From Scilla litardierei (lineage: Eukaryota > Streptophyta > Magnoliopsida > Asparagales > Asparagaceae): a stretch of DNA of 64,000 nt. The stretch lies in assembly GCA_030789695.1 (NCBI GenBank), contig JAULAV010008819.1:83511-147510 (forward strand), in the 5' to 3' direction. Positions within the stretch are counted from its first letter, which is position 1. Each line of letters starts with the position of its first letter. This document shows positions 32,679 through 43,724 of the stretch, piece by piece. The notes under the pieces are model-generated. The model was not told the DNA's origin. It worked only from the letters and a program-made list of their open reading frames with translations, and ran no database searches. Both the position numbers and the translations under genes were made by a program.

Positions 32679-34463
32679 TTACCGGTAGCCTTGAGCTACT
32701 AACCTTGCTTTGTTCCGTGTGATTACCTCGTTTTCATCCGTCTTGTTCTTGAAGATCAATTTGGTCCCAATAGCTTGGTGACCACTTGGAAGAGGTACAA
32801 GTTCCCAAACTTCATTTCTCTCGAATTGCGCTAGTTCTTCTTCCATTGCCACTATCCAATAGCTATCTTCACAAGCTTCTTGAATGTTCTTTGGCTCAAT
32901 GGTAGAGACGAATGCGCAATGGGAGAATTCTTCAATTCTTGATCTCGTTCGAACACCCACACCAATATCTCCAATAATTTGGTTATGGGGATGGTTGCGA
33001 ACGGTTGGATAAGCTTTGGGTAAACCTGGATCACTAGGAACAACTTCAACAACTTCGTTAGAAGGGTTAGTCTCAACAATATTATCATTAATCTTAACAT
33101 TATTAAGAGAGTCACAAAGAATCTCTACATTATCATCATCAACATGAGGAAAGTCAAAATCTTCATAAAAAGATACGTGAAGTGATTCCTCAATCGTTGA
33201 AGAAGTTTTGTTGTATATCCAGTAGGCTTTGCTACGTGTGGAATATCCAACAAAAATTCCTTCATCGGATCTTGGCTCAAATTTGTCTAAATTACCAAAG
33301 GTGTTCTTTATAAAACATTTTGAACCAAAGACACGAAAATATTTCACTTGAGGCTTTTTATCATAAAACAACTCAAAACAAGTTTTGTTTGTTCGGGGTC
33401 TCACTAGGACCCTATTGAGCACATAGCATGCCGTGTGCACCGCTTCTGCCCAAAATTGTAATCCTAAATGACTATCATGGAGCATAGTGCGAGCACACTC
33501 AATAAGAGTCCTATTCTTTCTTTCTACAACACCATTTTGTGGTGGTGCACGAGGAAAGGAAAAGTTATGAGTTATCCCGAAGTCATCACAAAACTTAGTA
33601 AAAGACTCATTCTCAAATTCTCCTCCATGATCACTACGAATAGTGATAATGGTGAATCCTAAAAGAGTCTGAATCTTCTTTGCAAATTTGGTAAACTCTT
33701 CATGAGCTTCATTCTTATTAGTTAAGAATGAAACCCAAGTAAATCTAGAAAAGTCGTCAACGACAACTAGTCCATAATGAGCATTACCTAAAGAAGCGGT
33801 TCTAGTTGGCCCAAATAAATCTAGATGAAGAAGTTCTAGGGGCCTCTTAGAAGTAATCCCTTCTTTAAGCTTAAATGAAGATTTACTTAGTTTGCCTCTT
33901 TGACATGAATCACAAAAATTTTTCTTATTAAAAACAATCTTAGGAAAACCTTTGACTAGATCATGCTTAGCTAACTTATATAAGTGGTTGAAGTGAACAT
34001 GACCAAAACGGCGATGCCATAATAGTTGTTCACTTGTGTTAGCAACTAAGCAATGTTCTACGGTTTTAGGCAAGCTTAAATAATAAATATTTTTACGCCT
34101 AATACTGAAAAATAAAACAATTGAATCACAATCAACAATAGTACACAATCCTTCTCCGAAGTTAACCTTGTAACCTTTGTCACAAAGTTGACTCATGGAA
34201 ATGAGGTTGTGACATAAACCACTAACAAGATAAACATTAGTAATTAGGGGTTTGGAAGGATTACCAACGATACCTACTCCTATGATGGTTCCCTTTTGAT
34301 TACCTCCAAAAGTGACTGTTGCACCATCTTTGATGCTAATCACTTCGGAGAGCAATGAGGGATCTCCCGTCATGTGTTTGGAGCAACCGCTATCAAGAAT
34401 CCATCCTTTCCCTTTAGAGCTAATAAGGCATTCATTGCTCTTCTTCTTTCTCTTGGGTACCTA
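32679..34463 (-). pseudogene. pol: F protease and integrase, to the start of RT
   Basis: The minus-strand frame is open from about 34460. Copia protease active site: GWILDSGCSKHMTGDPSLL (about 34370-34408). The integrase zinc finger is HRRFGHVHFNHL with CDSCQRGK. Its catalytic residues are Asp in LHLDLFGP, Asp in IRSDHGGEFEN and Glu in PQNGVVERKNRTL. These are followed by YFRVFGSKCFIKN and VDDDNVEILCDS-type linker sequence. The RT start, WIVAMEEELAQFERNEVWEL, is reached before TAA at 32679. Integrase preceding RT defines Ty1/copia. The block appears functional apart from the terminal stop and the missing link to gag. Confidence 0.93.
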
Positions 34464-34514
34464 TATAATATACCATAAGCTTATGGTACCCAATGTTTGT
34501 TGGGTCCAAGGGGA

Positions 34515-36851
34515 TTAGCCCTTTGGAAGCCAAGTCCAAGTGGACTTCCGCTTCCCAACATAGTTACTATTTCTAATTACATCATGAAAGTAGGAATCAA
34601 CATAAGCATTCCTAACATTTAGACTAGTGTTCTTAGGACCCCAAATAGTGTACATCTTGGGAGTCCTATTCCTAGTTGCATGCATATGTGTTGGATTTCT
34701 ACGTGGTGCATGCTTCTTAGGAACATGATTTCTAGCATAAAGATGTGGTGGAGGATATGCATTGTACATTCTAGAATGATATGTATTCTTGGGAACATGC
34801 ACATTATGTGAAGCATATTGATCATGCATGACATGTGGATAATTAGCATGCATGAAAGAATGATGTGTATGAGCATATGGGTGTGTGGGAGCACGTACAT
34901 GAGTGTTTCTCATGTGTGGTTGTGTACGTGTCCGTGGGTGCGGAGCATAAAATGTGTCATGATTATCCACTTGTGAAGTAGGATGTTTCCTACATGGATG
35001 AGTATTAGTGTACATATAAGCATGGCCTTGCTTTTGGTTTCCACCCTTAGTGGGTTTCTTGCCAAAAGGAAGAGAAGGTGATGTGGTGATATTCTTGGTA
35101 GGATTGCTACCTATAGTGTCTTTGACACCACTTGTGGATGCACCGGAGGAAGGCCTCATAAAATATATAGTGACACCACTATAAGAGGTGCGATCATTAG
35201 ATGCATTTGCCTTTACAAATCCAAGGCCAACACGATGTGTGGCCGGAAATTTATTTGCAAGCAAATCATCCAATTGTCCTTGTCCCTTATTGAATCTCAC
35301 AATACGGGAGGACATGAGCTCATATTTCTCTTTTAAAGAAGAAATGTTGGAATCCAAGGTGGACACCTGTGCTTTGAGCTCGTGCACTTGGGTTTTAAGA
35401 GAATCATTCTCTAATCCCAATTGTGTGTGGCGTGTAACTAGATCAATATTATCCATGGGGTGTGTTTGAACTAGTTGAGATTTGAGGGAATTCACCTCAT
35501 CTCTCAAAGTGATATTTTGAGAAGCTAAGTTTGCTTTCTCAACGATTAAAGTATCAACAATGGTGTCATTGTTGATAATGCATGGAATGGATGACTTGCT
35601 AACTTTTGATTTCTTTAAGCTAGAGTATCTAAGCATTAAAGATTGGTATTTAGCAAATAGTTCTTCATTAGCTATACGAAGTTCATCCATGGTTACCTCG
35701 GTGTTATCCGTATCGGAATCACTCTCATTCGAGAGTGGGTCTTCAAGTGCCATGAAGCACATGTGGGCGCTCTCACCCTTCTCATCATCGGAATCGCTTG
35801 ATGAGTCATCACTTGAGTCATCAAAGATACCGACGAGTCCATTCTTCTTGTCTTTCTTGTTCTTGTTGGACTTGTGGTACTTTGGTGCCATCCACTTTTC
35901 TTTATTGTTTAGCATTGGGTAATCCCTCTTGATGTGCCCTGGCTTATTACACTTATAACAAAGAGAGGAAGTAGCATTAGTAGACTCAAAACGTTTGTTG
36001 GAGGGAAATTTACCTTTGCGGAAGAAGCGTTGGAACTTCTTCGCCATTTGGGCCATTTCACCCAAATCCATCTCATTCTCGGATTCATCACTTTCAGAGG
36101 ATGACGAATTAGCGTTGAACGCCAATGCTTTCTTCTTGGCCTCCGAGGGATTCATCATGGCTCGAATCTTCAATCGGTTATCCCGTCTTACTTCGTAAGA
36201 CATAAGAGTCCCGATGAGATTCACCACGGTGTAGTTCTTCAAGTCATTGATCTCCTCAATGGCGATTGCTCGTCTATCCCATTTGGAGGTCATCCCCATG
36301 ATGATCTTCCTTGCCTTTTCAAGTTCGGTGTAGATTTGGCCAAGGGCTTCCAATTCGTTTGTGATGTCGGTAAAGCGTCCGTACATCGACGCAATGCTCT
36401 CATTTTCCTGCATGTGAAACAAGTCGAAGTTTTGCACGGCAACATATAACTTTGAAAGCTTTACCTTATTTGTTCCCTCGTGGGTAACGATGAGATGGTT
36501 CCAAATTTGATATGCACTCTTACATGTGCATATCTTGTTGAACTCATTCGGGTCCAACGCACAATGAAGAGCGTTCATTGCTTTAGCGTTGTTGACTTCG
36601 GCGGACTTCTCGGAAGTCATCCATTTCTCGAAATCATCTTCGGAGGGCTAGACGTACTCCTTGTGGAGAGTTCTCCAAAGAGAAGCACTCCTAAGGAATG
36701 TCTACATCCTACACTTCCAATAACCAAAGTTAGTACCATTGAAACGTGGAGGACGTACCGTAGATTGACCTTCGAAAAGTGTGGACGCTCCATCACGGTC
36801 GTGATTATTGTACGTAGGCGGCGGAGGAACGTTGTTGTTGTTGGATGCCAT
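34515..36851 (-). pseudogene. gag: F gag with two stops and a broken zinc knuckle
   Basis: The ATG on the minus strand at 36851 opens MASNNNNVPPPPTYNNHDRD, then RPPRFNGTNFGYWKCRM and TAG. A second TAG follows about 18 codons later, after which the frame is open to 34515. Gag core: LDPNEFNKICTCKSAYQIW, YAVQNFDLFHMQENESI-type helices and MGMTSKWDRRAIAIEEINDL. The zinc knuckle reads CYKCNKPGHIKRDY: the final Cys of CX2CX4HX4C is Tyr. A long coiled coil (TRHTQLGLENDSLKTQVHEL) and a His/Pro/Tyr-rich tail follow. It ends WTWLPKG then TAA; the pol frame starts after about 55 bp in another frame. Gag builds the particle. Confidence 0.88.
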
Positions 36852-36865
36852 AGATAAAACCTTAC

Positions 36866-36877
36866 GCTCTGATACCA
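36866..36877 (-). promoter_or_regulatory. Primer-binding site of F (initiator tRNA-Met)
   Basis: The minus strand reads TGGTATCAGAGC, two bases after the 5' LTR. Confidence 0.9.
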
Positions 36878-36879
36878 AT

Positions 36880-38695
36880 TGTAAGGACTCTGTCTATGGG
36901 AAAAACACTAGAAGGGGGGGTTGAATAGTGTTTATGCAAATTTAAAAGGAATTTACGCCAAATAAAATGCAATCCAACAAATAGTGCGGAATAGAAAAAC
37001 AACCCAAAGAGAAACACACGCAAACGTAGATATGTTTCAAGGGTTCGGATTACCCAAGTCAACTCCCGACTTGTTCCCGGTAATCCTACGTCCCTACCAC
37101 CCGGATACCACCGGATACTCAAGTTAGAACCCTAACTTGAGGTTTCCTTAAAACCCACTTGTAGCAACCCTACAAGTGCAATCGAATACAATCGATGTCC
37201 TTGACTCCCATAACCAGGGAGCAAGCAAAAACTACTCTCACAACCGAGAGCACAATTCAAATAAAGAAGTTATGAAATCTGAAAGCAACACTTACAATCA
37301 CCTATGCCTTGAAGTATAACTTGAAGGAGAAGTGTGATGTGTGTTGAAGAACTCTCTTGGAAGAGAGGAGAAAAGCCCTTTGTCTTGACTGCACCAAATG
37401 CCTAGAAGATTAATCTTTGGTTCTAGGTTGGAGAGAAAGAGAACAAGATTTGGAAATACTTAGGGCTTTGGATTTGAAAGCTTTGATCTTTGGAAATGAA
37501 AGCTTGAAGGTTTTTGCAATGAATGAGTAACCTTCCAATGAAACAGTAGAAGCTCTATTTATAGCTTTCTCAAATCCACAAACCAGTTTAGGCAAAAACC
37601 TAATCGAAATCCGTGAGAAAAATCTCAACGGATATAATCTGAACTCGCGACAGTCGACTGTTGAACAATCCACAGTCGACTGTTGCACAGTCAGCAAGGG
37701 TAGGTGAGAATTCATAACGGTAACTTACCACGTGGACAGTCGACTGATGAAGCAAAGACAATCGTCTGTTAAACCAACAGGCGACTGTAATTTCTTCGAC
37801 AGGCGACTGGCCGAGAGATGAGTAAGTTAGACAAATACTGGAAATCTCACAAGATACAGGACAGACGACTGATGCAAGGAACACAGTCGACTGTTAATCG
37901 GAACAGGCGACTGTATAACCTTAGACAGACGACTGTCACAATCATGATAAATTTCCAGAGAGCTGAATCAAAGAATTGATTTACAGATAAGCGACTGTTG
38001 CAGCACAGACAGTTGACTGATCTAATAGACAGTCAACTGTATATACAGCATAAGTCGACTGGCCGTAGAAGTGAGATCAAAACATAGTTTGGGCAAGGAG
38101 AGACAGGAGATTGTTGTACAATAGACAGTCGACTGTCACAAGGACAGGCGCCTGTGAATCGTTCAACAGTAGCCTATGCGAAATAATCAGAGAAGGCCCA
38201 AAACTGCATTGTAATAGTCTGTGCATAACCGGTGACTGTAGAACAAAACACAGTCGACTGTTTTGAGACAGACGACTGTAAACTGTTCAGCAGTCGGCTG
38301 TTATGAACAATCCTAGTACAAACAAAAGAGAATTGAATTGAGATCAAAGGACAAAGGTCTAGAGATGTCATATGACCGAAAGTAGATGTGTGTGAGTGCT
38401 CCATCAAAGTTCTACTTCTAAGCTACATACTAGAAGAGATAAAAGAGAAATTACATTGACGAATAATCTCTTCTTTCCATCGTATGAGCTTGAAGTCTTT
38501 ACGGAGCTTCAATCATCAATCTACGATCATCCAATTCATATCATTTGCCTTCAATCACGTTTGTGAGTCATCCATTGCTAGTTGATCTTCATAGTAAGCT
38601 TAGGCAATGGATTAACTGTAAAATAGGGGATTAATCACAAGTATTTATGTTTGCTCATCATTAACACCAAGTAGGGAGAAGTCCAATACTCAACA
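36880..38695 (-). mobile_element. 5' LTR of element F
   Basis: Near-identical to 26388-28179. The CAGTCGACTG cluster runs from 37651 to 38300 and includes an extra 24-bp unit (about 37661-37684). Confidence 0.95.
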
Positions 38696-39426
38696 TAAAT
38701 TACTTGATGTTCTGAAAAGATTCAAGAATGTTTTTGGATATGCGATTGAGGACTTAAAGGGGGTGAGCTTGGGGCTTTCCTCGCATAGGATATTGCTAGA
38801 AGATGAGCAAGCCTCTTCCATCGAGCCACAACGAAGATTGAACCCCATCATGATGGAAGTAGTCAAGAAGGAGATGGTTAGACTCCTCCAAGCCGGGATT
38901 ATCTACCATATTTTCGACAGTCGTTGGGTTAGCCCGGTACATGTTGTGCCCAAGAAGGGAGGAATGACGGTCATTCATAATGAGAAAAACGAGCTTATAT
39001 TCACGAGGACCGTCACCGGATATCGGATGTGTATCGACTACCAGAAATTGAACAAGGCCACAAGGAAAGATCACTATCCCCTCCCTTTTATTGATCAGAT
39101 GCTCGAAAGGCTAGCCAAGCACAATTACTTCTGCTTCAGGACGGATACTCTGGCTTTCTGCAAACTTCCATCCACAATGATGACTAGGAAAAGACAACTT
39201 TTACTTGTCCATTTGGGACGTATGCTTACAGGAGAATGCCGTTTGGGCTTTACAACGCCCCGGCTACATTTCAAAGATTGATGTCCACAATTTTCTCCGA
39301 CTACTCCCAAGATATAATGGAGGTCTTCATGGATGATTTTTTCGTCTAAGGAACGGAGTTCGACTCGTGTCTCTGCAACCTGACTAAAGTCCTGAAAAGG
39401 TGTCAAGATAAAGGGCTAGTTCTAAA
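38696..39426 (+). pseudogene. pol: E reverse transcriptase
   Basis: Resumes after F with LDVLKRFKNVFGYAIEDLKG. From 38763 it reads RRLNPIMMEVVKKEMVRLLQ, SRWVSPVHVVPKKGG and TGYRMCIDYQKLNKATRKDH. The frame breaks near 39130-39200. In the next frame it reads RRMPFGLYNAPATFQRLM and the catalytic FMDDFFV (39325-39345, box FMDD), then TAA where Athila elements have a Tyr/Gly region. The long VTGYRMCIDYQ block and FMDD are typical of the Athila branch. Confidence 0.88.
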
Positions 39427-40140
39427 TTGGGAGAAATGCCACTTCATGGTCCAGGAAGGAGTTATATTGGGTACATTATTTCTTTAAGAGGGATTGAGGT
39501 GGACAAGGCAAAGGTATACGTGATCGAAAAGCTTCCGCCTCCACTTAACCTTCGGGGAGTCCATGGTTTCTTAGGGCATGCGGGATTCTACCGTCGGTTC
39601 ATAAAGGACTTCTCTAAAATTTCTAGGCCCTTGACTCAACTCCTCGTGAAGGATACACCTTTCGTCTTCGATGATGAGTGTATGGAAGCCTTCCGCCTTT
39701 TGAAGCAAGCCCTTATTTCCGTAGCTGTGATTCAACCGCCCGACTGGAGTCTACCTTTTGAGTTAATGTGCGATGCTAGCGACTATGCAGTTGGGGCCGT
39801 CTTGGGGCAGAGGAAGGACAAAAATCTGCACGCCATATACTATACGAGCAAGACACTTGACGAGGCCCAAAGGAACTATACGACAATGGAGAAGGAATTG
39901 CTAGCCGTCATCCATGCCATGGACAAGTTTCGGTCGTATCTTGTGGGTGCCAATGTAATCGTGCACACCGATCATGCCGCCCTCAAATACCTTTTGACCA
40001 AGAAAGAGGCCAAGCCGTGCCTCATAAGGTGAATTCTCCTCCTTCAGGAATTCGACTTAGAGATCAAGGACAAGAAAGGGGCGGAGAATGTCGTTGCCAA
40101 CCACCTGTCCAGGTTGCCTACTCTAGATCCGGATGCCACT
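39427..40140 (+). pseudogene. pol: E RNase H
   Basis: Reads [24 protein letters not shown] connection (frame of 39427), [40 protein letters not shown] (first Asp), [20 protein letters not shown] (Glu) and [11 protein letters not shown] (Asp). A TGA at 40030 replaces an expected Trp codon (TGG to TGA). The domain end, KKGAENVVANHLSRLP, follows with an Asn in place of the usual last Asp. It would degrade the RNA template. Confidence 0.87.
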
Positions 40141-41615
40141 CCTATTGATGACTCACTCCCTGACAAGCATCTTTTCTCTATCTCTTCTGTTTGGACTCCA
40201 TGGTATGCTGACATCGCCAATTATCTAACATGCGCCATCATACCCCCACAATGTGAGCTATCAGTAAAAGAAGAAATTCTTTCACGAAGTCCGGAAATTT
40301 TATTGGGATTACCCTTATTTGTACAAGACTTGTAATGACGGGGTGATTCGAAGGTGTATCCCCGAGACAGAAGCGACCTCGATAATTTCTCATTGCCATG
40401 ATCAACAATGTGGAGGCTATACGAGCGCTTATAAGACCACGACAAAGATTCTCCAGAGTGGATTCTATTGGCCGACTCCTTTCAAGGACACCTATGCTTA
40501 TGTCCAGGCTTGCGAAAAGTGCCAAAGGACAGGAAACATATCCAAGATGAATGAAATGCATCAGCATTACATCTTGGAAGTTGAGATCTTTGATGTTTGG
40601 GGAATCGACTTCATGGGGCCATTTCCCTCATCCTCTGGAAATCAGTACATCTTGCTGGCCGTGGATTATGTGTCCAAGTGGGTAGAGCGATGGCTAGCCC
40701 CACCAATGATTTTCGGGTGGTGGCCAAATTCTTTAAAAACAACATCTTCCCGAGATTTGGCATGCCTCGAGTTTTAATTAGTGACGGAGGGAGCCACTTC
40801 ATAGAGAAGAAATTTGAAGCTCTTTTGAAGAAGTACGGAGTGCAGCACCGAATCGGGCGTGCTTATCATTCGCAGACAAGAGGCCATGTGGAAGTTTCAA
40901 ACAGAGAAATTAAGAGCATCCTTGAGAAGAATGTGGCTAGCTTTAGGAAGGATTGGTCATCGAAACTTTCAGATGCGCTCTGGGCCTACAGGACTGCATT
41001 AAGACTCCGATCGACACGACCCCTTACCGACTTGTCTACGGGAAGCATGTCACCTGCATGTGGAATTGGAGCACAGGCATTTTGAGCTGTCAAGAATCTG
41101 AATTTCGACGCCAAGGAGGTAGGAAGCCACCGACGGCTACAACTTAATGAACTCGACGAGATCCGGCTCAACGCTTACGAAAATGCACGGATCTACAAGG
41201 AGAAGTTGAAGCGGTGGCACGACAATCGCATTTTAAAGAAAGAATTCAAGGAGACTTAGTTCTCTTATTCAATCCAAGACTGAGGCTCTTTCTCGGAAAG
41301 CTCAAGTCTAGTTGGTCAGGACCCTACCGAGTCACCAAGGTCTTCCCGCATGGAGCAATTGAGATAATGGGAAGAGATGAATCGTTCAAAGTCAATGGGC
41401 AGCGTTTGAAACACTATGCGATCAGCGAACCCGCGTTGTTTCTGGTCGGAGGTTCAACGACCGATAGCTTGCTGCAAACTCTCCGAATCCGAATTGAGCA
41501 CGAATTGAGGAATCGAGCAAACGACTTTAAACAACAGCGCTTCATGGGAGGCAACCCATGTTCTAAACTTTTGTCGGTTTTTATAGGATTAGTTTTCTCT
41601 TATTTTTGTGAATAA
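40141..41615 (+). pseudogene. pol: E integrase and pol C-terminus
   Basis: Zinc-binding region [20 protein letters not shown] and [17 protein letters not shown] (40319-40777). The core begins [20 protein letters not shown] (first Asp). A frameshift near 40690 leads to the frame of 40597-41085, with [16 protein letters not shown] (second Asp) and YHSQTRGHVEVSNREIKSIL (Glu). A second shift near 40995 is followed by DTTPYRLVYGK. The C-terminal domain from 41214 reads VLLFNPRLRLFLGKLKSSWS, GPYRVTKVFPHGAIEI and FKVNGQRLKHY. At least two frameshifts make it non-functional. Confidence 0.86.
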
Positions 41616-41679
41616 ATTCTACTATGGGGATTGTCGTTGGGAGACTTAGATAAATTTTTCTTTTTGTGTAGGAAATTGC

Positions 41680-42045
41680 CCCACCCGATCGGTTCATGCA
41701 TCAACCGATTGGGTGGCCAGCATCAGAAGATGGCCAGTATTAGCACATAAGCCAACCGATCGGGTGGCCCATACGGCAAATTGGGTGGCAAATCGGGTGG
41801 CGATGACAGAGCTCTCAGGAATTTTGGTGAAAACCCAACCGATCGGGTGATAGAAGCTGTGATCGGGTGGTAGACCGGGTGGAGATGACAGAGCCCTCGG
41901 GAAATTAGTGAAGCGGTCAACCGATCGGGTGAAATCCCACCCGATTGGTTTACATGTAACCGTTTTCCAACAAGAAAATTTCGAAGTCGACCCACCCGAT
42001 CGGGTGAGATCTCATCCGATCGGTTCGCCTAACCCGATATATATA
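41680..42045 (+). promoter_or_regulatory. Internal CCGATCGG cluster and TATA box before the E accessory ORF
   Basis: About ten copies of AACCGATCGGGTG, its complement CACCCGATCGGTT or close variants lie near 41682, 41701, 41753, 41790, 41837, 41858, 41918, 41937, 41992 and 42012. TATATATA follows at 42038-42045. The text between motifs (GATGACAGAGCTCTC) resembles LTR text (GATGGCGACAGTGCTCT near 24202), suggesting common origin. An ATG opens the accessory ORF 450 bp further on. Confidence 0.75.
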
Positions 42046-42494
42046 CTACCCCTCACCCGACCTCATTCACCCGACTTCCGAATCCTCATTCGCACGGTCC
42101 ATTTCTCCTTCTTCCAAATCGATCTCCTCCATCACTCCCCCACTCCTAAAATCACTCCCCCACTTCTTCACGTACTTCCCCACCATCAAAAACCTCCTAT
42201 CAACCACATTCAACTGCAAATCACCCAAACCCAAACCCTAGCCCCCAATTTTCGAAATTTCAGTTCTTGTTGGATTAGCGCGCGACGGCTCCACAAATCA
42301 CTCCATCGTGCAACAGTGGATCAAGAGGGGAGTATCTAGCTTGGAGTTGCATCATGTTGGGTAACCTCTTTCCAATCTTTATGTTTCCCAGCTTGTGTGC
42401 AACGTTTTGATTTTGTGTTTGCTTCCTACATCTGCTTTATCATAATTGTAGACACATTTTCCCCATGTAATTGTTCTTCCCTTACATCATTACC
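42046..42494 (+). other. Leader between the internal TATA and the E accessory ORF
   Basis: CT-rich, CCCTCACCC-type sequence, then mixed text. No coding motif was recognised. Short open stretches (41908-42339, 42397-42687) are out of frame with the ORF and look incidental. Confidence 0.5.
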
Positions 42495-43724
42495 ATGTCC
42501 GGAAAGGGAAAAGAGCATGCATCATCTTCACGTAGACACAACCTACACGGCCCTTTTCCCCCATCTTTCCTTGGCATCTAACCTTCCTCTGAAGAACAAT
42601 CTGCACGTTTGCATACCCTTCTTCATCGCCCTATACGACCTACACTTTTTGCTGATCGCCCCACGCTCGAATCTCTCGGACTTTTGAGGGGCGTAGCCAA
42701 ACTTTTTGAATGCATTGGGTGCGATTTCCTACTGCTTGCTCATGCCCTCACACATCAAAATCTCACACTCGAGTTCCTTTGTTCTCTCGAAGTGTTTGAT
42801 TGGGGATTTACATTCCGCGCTTTCAATACCGACTTTTCAATGAATTTTGCCGAGCTCAACAATTCGCTAAAGTTCCCTCACCCCGATCATTGTGTTGAAT
42901 GTTCAACTCATGATCGGTCTGATATCTATTCTTATTTTCGAGATGATGGTGTTTGGCAACGGTTCACCCGGTACACCACATTTCCATCGGGGGCACTTGC
43001 ATCCTATATTTTACACCCATGTTACCACTTCGCTCACCGCCTCTTTGCCAACACCATCTTTTCCCGCATGGATGTTTCCATGGTGTCTAGGGATGAGCTT
43101 TTCTTTCTTTATGCCATGTCTCACGACAGAATCTGTGGACATGACCCATTGCCCATTAACACCGCCCATTGGATCATCCACGAGATTTTATCTGTTAGCC
43201 GTGCAACTTTTGGACCAATTTGTTGTTGTGAGATGATCACCTTAATTGTCAGCCATGTTTTGAGGCTACCGTCTGACCTCCAAATTTTACCGGGTCGAAC
43301 CCGTATCGATCGCGACTACTTGATCGATATCGGTATGGTCACTCCTTTCAGTCACGAACGTGCAGTCTACCTTTATAGTCCTGACAATACTCCTTTTGCC
43401 ATCCTCCCACCATCATCTTTTGAGTGAATCCCCATTCGCACTTCTCATTTACCATGGGAGTTCTATCCAGATCCTTGGTATTTCTCACTAGTACATTTTC
43501 CACTCTTGGATCCTCCCGATTGGCACCCATGTGTCGGTTCACCCGGTGCCCTCATACTCCACCACGATCCGTCGATAAATTTTGACCCACCTATGATCCA
43601 ACCCGTGGCACCTCCTTCTCCTATCGGTACTCCCTCTCCATCGTCCACACCATCATCTTTCGTCCACTATTCACCCACTTCCTCTCCATCTCCCTACAAC
43701 TCCTCCGATGACAGCTCAGACTGA
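42495..43724 (+). pseudogene. E accessory ORF (Athila 3' ORF, two stops)
   Basis: The frame opens MSGKGKEHASSSRRHNLHGP at 42495, has TAA at 42579 and TGA at 43425, and closes at 43722. Without these stops it would be about 409 residues. The central part (LRGVAKLFECIGCDFLLLAH, TLEFLCSLEVFDWGFTFRAF, FSMNFAELNNSLKFP) resembles the 'Arabidopsis retrotransposon ORF-1' type domain of Athila elements. The C-terminus is Pro/Ser-rich and acidic at the end. No signal peptide or transmembrane helix is obvious, so a viral envelope role is not supported by what I see. Expression could come from the cluster and TATA upstream or from splicing. Confidence 0.78.

Larger units (their letters stand above)
26388..38695 (-). 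mobile_element. Element F: Sirevirus-like Ty1/copia retrotransposon inserted in E
   Basis: LTRs of 1,792 and 1,816 bp (26388-28179, 36880-38695) begin TGTTGAG and end CTTACA on the minus strand, with perfect TSD TAAAT (26383-26387 and 38696-38700). Order on the minus strand is PBS, gag with a long coiled-coil tail, protease, integrase, RT and RNase H, then a separate accessory ORF, PPT and 3' LTR. Integrase before RT marks Ty1/copia. The long LTRs, AAAAAGGGGGAG tract and third ORF fit Sirevirus/Maximus. It is the youngest level of the nest. Confidence 0.96.

Noticed and set aside
42495..43724. E accessory ORF as a true retroviral envelope
   Set aside because: No signal peptide, transmembrane helix or cleavage site visible; it resembles the Athila ORF-1 type domain.
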